This document shows, one piece after another, positions 40,941-44,651 of a stretch of 44,651 nt of DNA. The notes under the pieces are model-generated. The model searched no databases. It had not been told where the DNA came from and saw only the letters and a list, made by a program, of their open reading frames with translations. How positions within the stretch are numbered: position 1 is the first letter of the stretch; the number at the start of each line of letters is the position of its first letter. The stretch comes from Acidobacteriota bacterium. GTDB lineage: Bacteria; Acidobacteriota; Terriglobia; Terriglobales; Acidobacteriaceae. The stretch lies in assembly GCA_023265315.1 (NCBI GenBank), contig JAHFUA010000006.1:1-44651 (forward strand), in the 5' to 3' direction. The position numbers and the translations under genes are program-made.

Positions 40941-41687
40941 GTGTCCATTGCCGACAATCTCGCCCGCGTACGCCAGCGCCTTGCCGATGCGGCGCGTCGC
41001 GCCGGCCAGCCCCCGGAAGAGATCGCGCTGATGGCGGTGACGAAAGCCTTCCCACCCGAGAACATCCGCGAAGCCTACGCCGCCGGACAGCGCCTGTTCG
41101 GCGAAAATCGCGTACAGGAGTTCGCGGAAAAAGCGCCGGCGCTCACGGATTTGTCGGGCATCGACTTCCACCTCATCGGCCACCTGCAATCCAACAAGGC
41201 TGCCAAGGCCGCCCATATCTTTGCCGGGATCGACTCTCTCGACTCCCTGCACCTGGCGGAAAAGCTGAACGCTGCCGCCGGCAAAGCAAGCAAACGCCTG
41301 CCAGTGCTCATTGAGATCAACGTGGGCGGTGAGCAAGCCAAGTCCGGCATCCACGTGCCCGCACCGCCCGATTCCTACGAGCTCGAAGAACTGCTGCAGG
41401 CGGCGCCGCGATTGGAGCACCTAAAATTTTGCGGCCTGATGACCATCCCGCCCTTCACGGAAGATCCGGAAGGCGCGCGGCCTTATTTCCGCCTGCTCCG
41501 CCGTTTGCGTGATCAGATTGCCGCCCGCAAGCTTCCCGGGGTCGGCATGGATACGCTGTCCATGGGCATGTCGCACGACTTCGAGATTGCCATCGAAGAA
41601 GGCGCCACCTGCGTGCGCGTGGGCACGGCCATCTTCGGACCACGTCCCGGTTCGGAATGGGCCCACAGCGAAGGCACAGAAACTTGA
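40941..41687 (+). CDS. yggS: YggS family pyridoxal phosphate homeostasis protein
   Basis: PLP-binding protein of the COG0325 family that maintains cofactor and amino acid balance. It starts at GTG 40941 (248 aa). The PLP lysine is K35 in MAVTKAFPPE. GENRVQEFAEK, HLIGHLQSNKA, LIEINVGGEQAKSGI, GLMTIPPF and LSMGMSHDFEIAIEEGATCVRVG(T) are the conserved barrel elements. No ribosome binding site is clear before GTG; the repeat occupies that region. A family D repeat overlaps its stop codon. Confidence 0.94.
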   Translation: MSIADNLARVRQRLADAARRAGQPPEEIALMAVTKAFPPENIREAYAAGQRLFGENRVQEFAEKAPALTDLSGIDFHLIGHLQSNKAAKAAHIFAGIDSLDSLHLAEKLNAAAGKASKRLPVLIEINVGGEQAKSGIHVPAPPDSYELEELLQAAPRLEHLKFCGLMTIPPFTEDPEGARPYFRLLRRLRDQIAARKLPGVGMDTLSMGMSHDFEIAIEEGATCVRVGTAIFGPRPGSEWAHSEGTET

Positions 41688-41744
41688 GGCGCTTAGCGGG
41701 CGTCTGAGCCCGCTGCCGAAATCCCGAGCGTAGCGAGGGATCTT
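41684..41744 (+). repeat. Family D repeat, copy D4 (after yggS)
   Basis: TTGAGGCGCTTAGCGGGCG starts at the yggS TGA (41685-41687 lies in it). Then come TCTGAGCCCGCTGCCGAAAT, CCCGAGCGTAGCGAGGG and ATCTT. AGCGGGC/GCCCGCT gives a seven-base hairpin. Confidence 0.85.
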
Positions 41745-41787
41745 GCGAATCGAAGGGACGGTGTAATAGGGTGCAGATGGTCCGGCC

Positions 41788-42114
41788 TTGATCCCCATTC
41801 GCGACACTCCCCAGGGCGCCACCTTCGCCGTCCGCGTGCAGCCGCGCGCTCGCAAGAACGCCATCGTGGGCGAGATTGGCGACGCCCTCAAGCTGGCCCT
41901 CACCGCCCCGCCCATCGAGGGCCGCGCCAATGAGGCCTGCATCGAGTTTCTGGCGGAATTTTTGAAAGTCCCGCGCTCCTCCGTTACCATAGCCGCCGGC
42001 CAATCCAGCCGGAACAAAGTCATTCGCGTGCGCGGTCTCACCAGCGCGCAAGTCGAAGAGCGGTTGCGGCGCGCCACGGGCGAGAGCGGACTCACAGTTC
42101 ATGTGTCGAGGTAG
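41788..42114 (+). CDS. DUF167 (YggU) family protein
   Basis: 108 aa from TTG 41788; an in-frame TAG at 41767 and the absence of other starts leave little choice. The family pattern is plain: VRVQPRARKNAIVG, LTAPPIEGRANEACIEFLAE, then VTIAAGQSSRNKVIRVRG. The protein is small, basic and soluble. Its function is unknown, although it commonly occurs next to yggS or yggT, as here. It follows yggS and a family D repeat. Confidence 0.93.
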   Translation: MIPIRDTPQGATFAVRVQPRARKNAIVGEIGDALKLALTAPPIEGRANEACIEFLAEFLKVPRSSVTIAAGQSSRNKVIRVRGLTSAQVEERLRRATGESGLTVHVSR

Positions 42115-42116
42115 TG

Positions 42117-42262
42117 AAAGGTGAAAGGGCACGGCTTCCAGCCGTGCCGCAAAGGTCCAAAATGAACCGGCCTTTAGGCCCTGCGGGAGTTTCCCTCAGC
42201 GGCTAAAGCCTGGGTTCTTACTTGGCTACTACGGCACGCCTGAAGGCGTGCCCCTTCACAGG
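42117..42262. repeat. Family F composite palindromic repeat
   Basis: Three nested hairpins. GGCACGGC/GCCGTGCC (42128-42148) and GGCACGCC-TGAA-GGCGTGCC (42233-42252) are perfect. Between them is CCGGCCTTTAGGCC. The outer ends GTGAAAGGGCACG and CGTGCCCCTTCAC also pair, with one mismatch. It lies between two plus-strand genes. Confidence 0.85.
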
Positions 42263-42323
42263 CTACATCTACTCCTGAGTCGCTCTGGACCGTGGACTGG
42301 GCGCCCCTGCTAAGGAGGATACG

Positions 42324-43607
42324 TTGAGCTTGGCCGAGCGCTTGCGCGAGATACGCACCGGCTTCGAGCGCCCCTTCTGGGTCGCCAACAGCAGCGAGAT
42401 TTTCGAGCGCCTGTCGTACTACGCGGTTTTTGCCGCTCTCGCCCGCTACCTCCACGAAGCGTTGCAATTCCCCACCGCGCAGGCAGCAAGTCTGAGCGGC
42501 ATTTTTGGCGGCGCCGTGTGGGTGATGGCGATCTTCGGCGGCGCGCTCGCCGACCGCATTGGTTTCCGTCGGGCTCTTTCCCTGGCGTACTTCCTCCTGA
42601 GCTGCTCCTATTTTCTGATCGGTTCCATCGGAGCATCATGGCTCGCGCCGGTGCGCAACGCCGTCCCCCTCGGGCCGATGGTCGGCGTCATTCTTTTCCT
42701 TCCCGCTTTCGGAGTGGCGCTGGTGAAGCCCAGCGTGGTCGGCACCACCGCGCGCGCCTCCCGGGAGAACGTGCGTTCCCTCGGATATTCGATCTACTAC
42801 ACCATGGTCAACATCGGCAGCACCCTGGGACCGTTCCTCGCCGGCTGGGTGCACCAGCGGATGCGGGTGGAAAACGTCTTCCGCCTGGCCGCGCTCAGTG
42901 TCTTGCTGATGTTCGTGGCCGTGCTGGTCTTCTTCAAGGAACCTCGCGGCGGCGGTGAACCGCAAGCCTCGGGCATTGGCCAGGTTGCGCGCAACCTCTT
43001 CACCGTCCTCCGCAACCTGCGTTTCGTCGTCTTCCTGCTCATCTTCAGCGGTTATTGGATCGTCTTCTGGCAGCAGTACCTGATCCTGCCGATCTATATC
43101 CACGACTACGTGGACGCCCGGGCGAACACGGAGATGATCCTCATCACCGATCCCTTGATGGTGATTACGCTGACGGTGGCCGTGAATGCCCTCACGCGGA
43201 AGATTCCCTCTTTCCGCGCGATCACCTTGGGAACGCTGGTGACCGCGATCGCCTGGCTCATCATCGCCGCGCGGCCCAGCGTTCTCACAGCCGTTCTGAC
43301 CCTGGCTGCTGTGGCGCTGGGTGAAATCATCCTGTCGCCGCGCTATTACGAGTACATCTCCCGCCTGGCGCCTGCCGGACAGCAAGGCACCTATCTGGGC
43401 TTCGCCTTCCTGCCCATCGGGATCGGGTCTTTAATTGGCGGATGGTTTGCCGGACTGCTGCTCCATCACTTCGGCGAGGTCCAGCACCAGCCGCAGAAGA
43501 TCTGGTGGGTCGTAACCGCCGTGGGTGTGGCAACGGCGCTGCTCCTCTGGATTTACGACCGGCTTGTCGAGCCGGCGAAATCTGAGGCGACAAGAGCCTC
43601 CGCGTGA
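42324..43607 (+). CDS. MFS transporter resembling the POT (proton-dependent oligopeptide) family
   Basis: 427 aa from TTG 42324, with an excellent AAGGAGG site six bases upstream. It has about 12 membrane helices. The first helix region carries NSSEIFERLSYYAVFAALAR, matching the POT signature E-x-x-E-R-x-x-Y-Y (E25, E28, R29), which in true POT proteins couples protons to peptide uptake. The rest is shorter than most POT proteins (about 450-500 aa), so the substrate is uncertain. The next gene overlaps its stop by four bases. Confidence 0.82.
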   Translation: MSLAERLREIRTGFERPFWVANSSEIFERLSYYAVFAALARYLHEALQFPTAQAASLSGIFGGAVWVMAIFGGALADRIGFRRALSLAYFLLSCSYFLIGSIGASWLAPVRNAVPLGPMVGVILFLPAFGVALVKPSVVGTTARASRENVRSLGYSIYYTMVNIGSTLGPFLAGWVHQRMRVENVFRLAALSVLLMFVAVLVFFKEPRGGGEPQASGIGQVARNLFTVLRNLRFVVFLLIFSGYWIVFWQQYLILPIYIHDYVDARANTEMILITDPLMVITLTVAVNALTRKIPSFRAITLGTLVTAIAWLIIAARPSVLTAVLTLAAVALGEIILSPRYYEYISRLAPAGQQGTYLGFAFLPIGIGSLIGGWFAGLLLHHFGEVQHQPQKIWWVVTAVGVATALLLWIYDRLVEPAKSEATRASA

Positions 43608-44326
43608 GTATGCCTGATCACGCCAATTCCTGGGTGAGGCGTATCCGCGAGGACTTGCGCTGCGGCGGATTGCCCGAGCATGCCCAGGGCGTGCAGTGGT
43701 TCTTCAAGGAAGAAGTCCGCTCGCACGGATGGTACACCGCCGATCTGCGCCGCTTCGCGCGCAAGACCAGCCGCGCGATCCAGGCGACGGACGGCCTCGA
43801 CACCTTGTTGCAGGTTGCCGACCGGCTCTTCGCCGGCGAGGTGCTCGAAGAAAAAGTCTTCGCCGTATTGCTGCTGGAGAAGTCCGTCGCCAGGTTTGGC
43901 GAACGCGAGTTCAGGCTGTTCGAAAGTTGGCTCGACCGCGTCAGCAGTTGGGCTGATCACGACGCGCTGGTGCATTATCTGATCGGCCCGCTGGTCGCTG
44001 CCGAGCCTCACCGCACGGCTCGCGTCGTGCGCTGGGCCAAGTCGCGGAATCGCTGGCGCCGGCGCGCGGCTGCGGTATCGCTGATCCGCGGCGCGCGGGA
44101 GCGGATGTTCTTCCCGCAGATCGTCCGCGTCTCCGAAGCCCTTCTCGCCGACCAGGACGACATGGTCCAGAAGGGCCTGGGATGGCTGCTGCGCGAAGCG
44201 GCTAAGGCCGATCCCAAGACGACCGTTCCCTATCTGCTCCGCATCCGCGACCGCGCACCGCGCCTGGTCCTGCGCACCGCCTGCGAGACGCTGCCCGCCG
44301 CGACGCGCGCCCGCGTGCTTTCCTGA
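43604..44326 (+). CDS. DNA alkylation repair protein (AlkD-like, HEAT repeats)
   Basis: Removes alkylated bases from DNA without base flipping, as shown for AlkD. It starts with GTG 43604 overlapping the transporter stop (GTGA); ATG 43610 is an alternative. The 240 aa are helical HEAT-like repeats. W116 and D120 in SSWADHDALVHYLIGPL and W194 in KGLGWLLREAAK fall at the same spacing (4 and 74 residues) as the catalytic W109, D113 and W187 of AlkD. Arginines near 152-154 would correspond to R148. The residue comparison is from memory. Confidence 0.9.
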   Translation: MSMPDHANSWVRRIREDLRCGGLPEHAQGVQWFFKEEVRSHGWYTADLRRFARKTSRAIQATDGLDTLLQVADRLFAGEVLEEKVFAVLLLEKSVARFGEREFRLFESWLDRVSSWADHDALVHYLIGPLVAAEPHRTARVVRWAKSRNRWRRRAAAVSLIRGARERMFFPQIVRVSEALLADQDDMVQKGLGWLLREAAKADPKTTVPYLLRIRDRAPRLVLRTACETLPAATRARVLS

Positions 44327-44327
44327 A

Positions 44328-44454
44328 TGTCATCCTTCGCGAGCCGAAGGCGAGCGGAGGATCTGGCGAAATAGCGGGCACCACCCCTGCCGGTGGCGCC
44401 GCCGTCGCCGTCAGATTCTCCCCTCAAGCTCCGCTCGACGGAAGAATGACGTTC
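44328..44454. repeat. Inverted pair of GTCATYCTTC-type elements
   Basis: TGTCATCCTTCGCGAGCC with GGAGGATCTGGCG (44328-44368) on the left and GATTCTCCCCTC with CGGAAGAATGACG (44412-44453) on the right. They are approximately inverse. The element begins two bases after the alkylation repair gene stop. It is related to the start of repeat D3. Confidence 0.65.
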
Positions 44455-44508
44455 CATTGAGGAGGTCAGTCGCGGCGGGGCCATCGTTGCAAAGCAAAAG
44501 GCACAGAA

Positions 44509-44651
44509 TCAGAAACCCAGAGTCTCATCTGCCGACGGGCCGTAGATGGCCGGCACCGGCTGGCCATTCAGACGCAGGTATACCCCGAGCTGGGCGCGGT
44601 GATGCACGATGTGGTTGAGGAACATCTGCCGGTAGGCAAGAAAACGTGACC
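44509..44651 (-). CDS. C-terminal end of a DinB family protein (5' truncated by the window)
   Basis: On the minus strand the frame is open from the window edge to the TGA at 44509-44511, giving 46 residues. RQMFLNHIVHHRAQLGVYLR and PVPAIYGPSADE are typical of the last helices of DinB/DfsB-like four-helix proteins, with the NHxVHHR histidines as metal ligands. DinB proteins of this type are often thiol-linked or damage-related, and the function here is unknown. The rest lies outside the window. Confidence 0.85.
   Translation of the reverse strand, partial: SRFLAYRQMFLNHIVHHRAQLGVYLRLNGQPVPAIYGPSADETLGF

Noticed and set aside
38486-41065. Minus-strand open frame of 859 codons over the OPT gene
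   Set aside because: Its translation is rich in Gly, Asp, His and Gln without any family pattern, and it runs opposite a clear OPT transporter. Long antisense frames are expected at this GC content.
1-44651. tRNA, rRNA, insertion sequence or prophage genes
   Set aside because: I looked for transposase or integrase proteins, tRNA-like cloverleafs next to genes and conserved rRNA segments, and saw none. A tRNA search program would be needed to be certain.

Overview
This 44.6 kb window is chromosomal, GC-rich (roughly 65% by eye) and almost fully coding. I infer an acidobacterium of the Terriglobia type. The grounds are the combination of an N-terminally extended Hfq, paired DUF507 genes, an LptC/LptA fusion, an orphan microcompartment shell gene beside a CoA-acylating aldehyde dehydrogenase, and many short intergenic repeats. 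The envelope genes (MsbA-like flippase, LptB, LptC/A) indicate a Gram-negative cell. No rRNA, tRNA, insertion sequence, prophage or CRISPR array was seen.

Layout. 1-7.3 kb: the 3' end of a probable PIG-L deacetylase gene, an M61 peptidase and a small zinc-ribbon protein (both minus strand), then tmk, holB and hfq (plus), dcd (minus), an HU/IHF gene and an M50 protease (plus). 7.4-26.2 kb: an unbroken minus-strand run. In transcription order it holds a hypothetical gene, recJ, lptC/A, lptB, rpoN, hpf, an ankyrin gene, rapZ, an msbA-like gene, yicC, gmk, rpoZ, coaBC, a family 4 uracil-DNA glycosylase gene and priA. It joins LPS export, sigma-54/ribosome hibernation/RapZ control, nucleotide and CoA synthesis, and DNA repair and replication restart. 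Several junctions are stop-start overlaps or abutments (lptC/A-lptB, yicC-gmk, coaBC-udg), so much of the run is probably co-transcribed.

26.2-28.7 kb: a small microcompartment locus (BMC-H shell gene, acylating aldehyde dehydrogenase with an added C-terminal tail, small membrane ORF) behind its own good promoter. 28.9-32.7 kb: two DUF507 genes flanking an unusual GAF-TM-AMIN-amidase cell-wall hydrolase, then an RsbRD_N-like helical protein. 32.7-36.9 kb: queG, tatA, cspA (minus), a YihY-family membrane protein and a secreted LolA-like protein. 37-38.4 kb: an HNH endonuclease gene overlapped by or next to comF (minus). 38.7-44.7 kb: an OPT transporter, yggS, DUF167, a POT-like transporter and an AlkD-like glycosylase (plus), ending in a truncated DinB-family gene (minus).

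The most unusual features are the intergenic repeats. At least six families of short palindromic or tandem repeats fill the gaps. One family (D) has four copies, all lying just after a stop codon and all pointing in the direction of transcription. A second (A) has 8-bp periodicity, lies at convergent gene ends and brackets one DUF507 gene. A third (C) has been read into the C-terminus of thymidylate kinase. The other main points are the orphan BMC-H/aldehyde dehydrogenase pair and the GAF-linked amidase.
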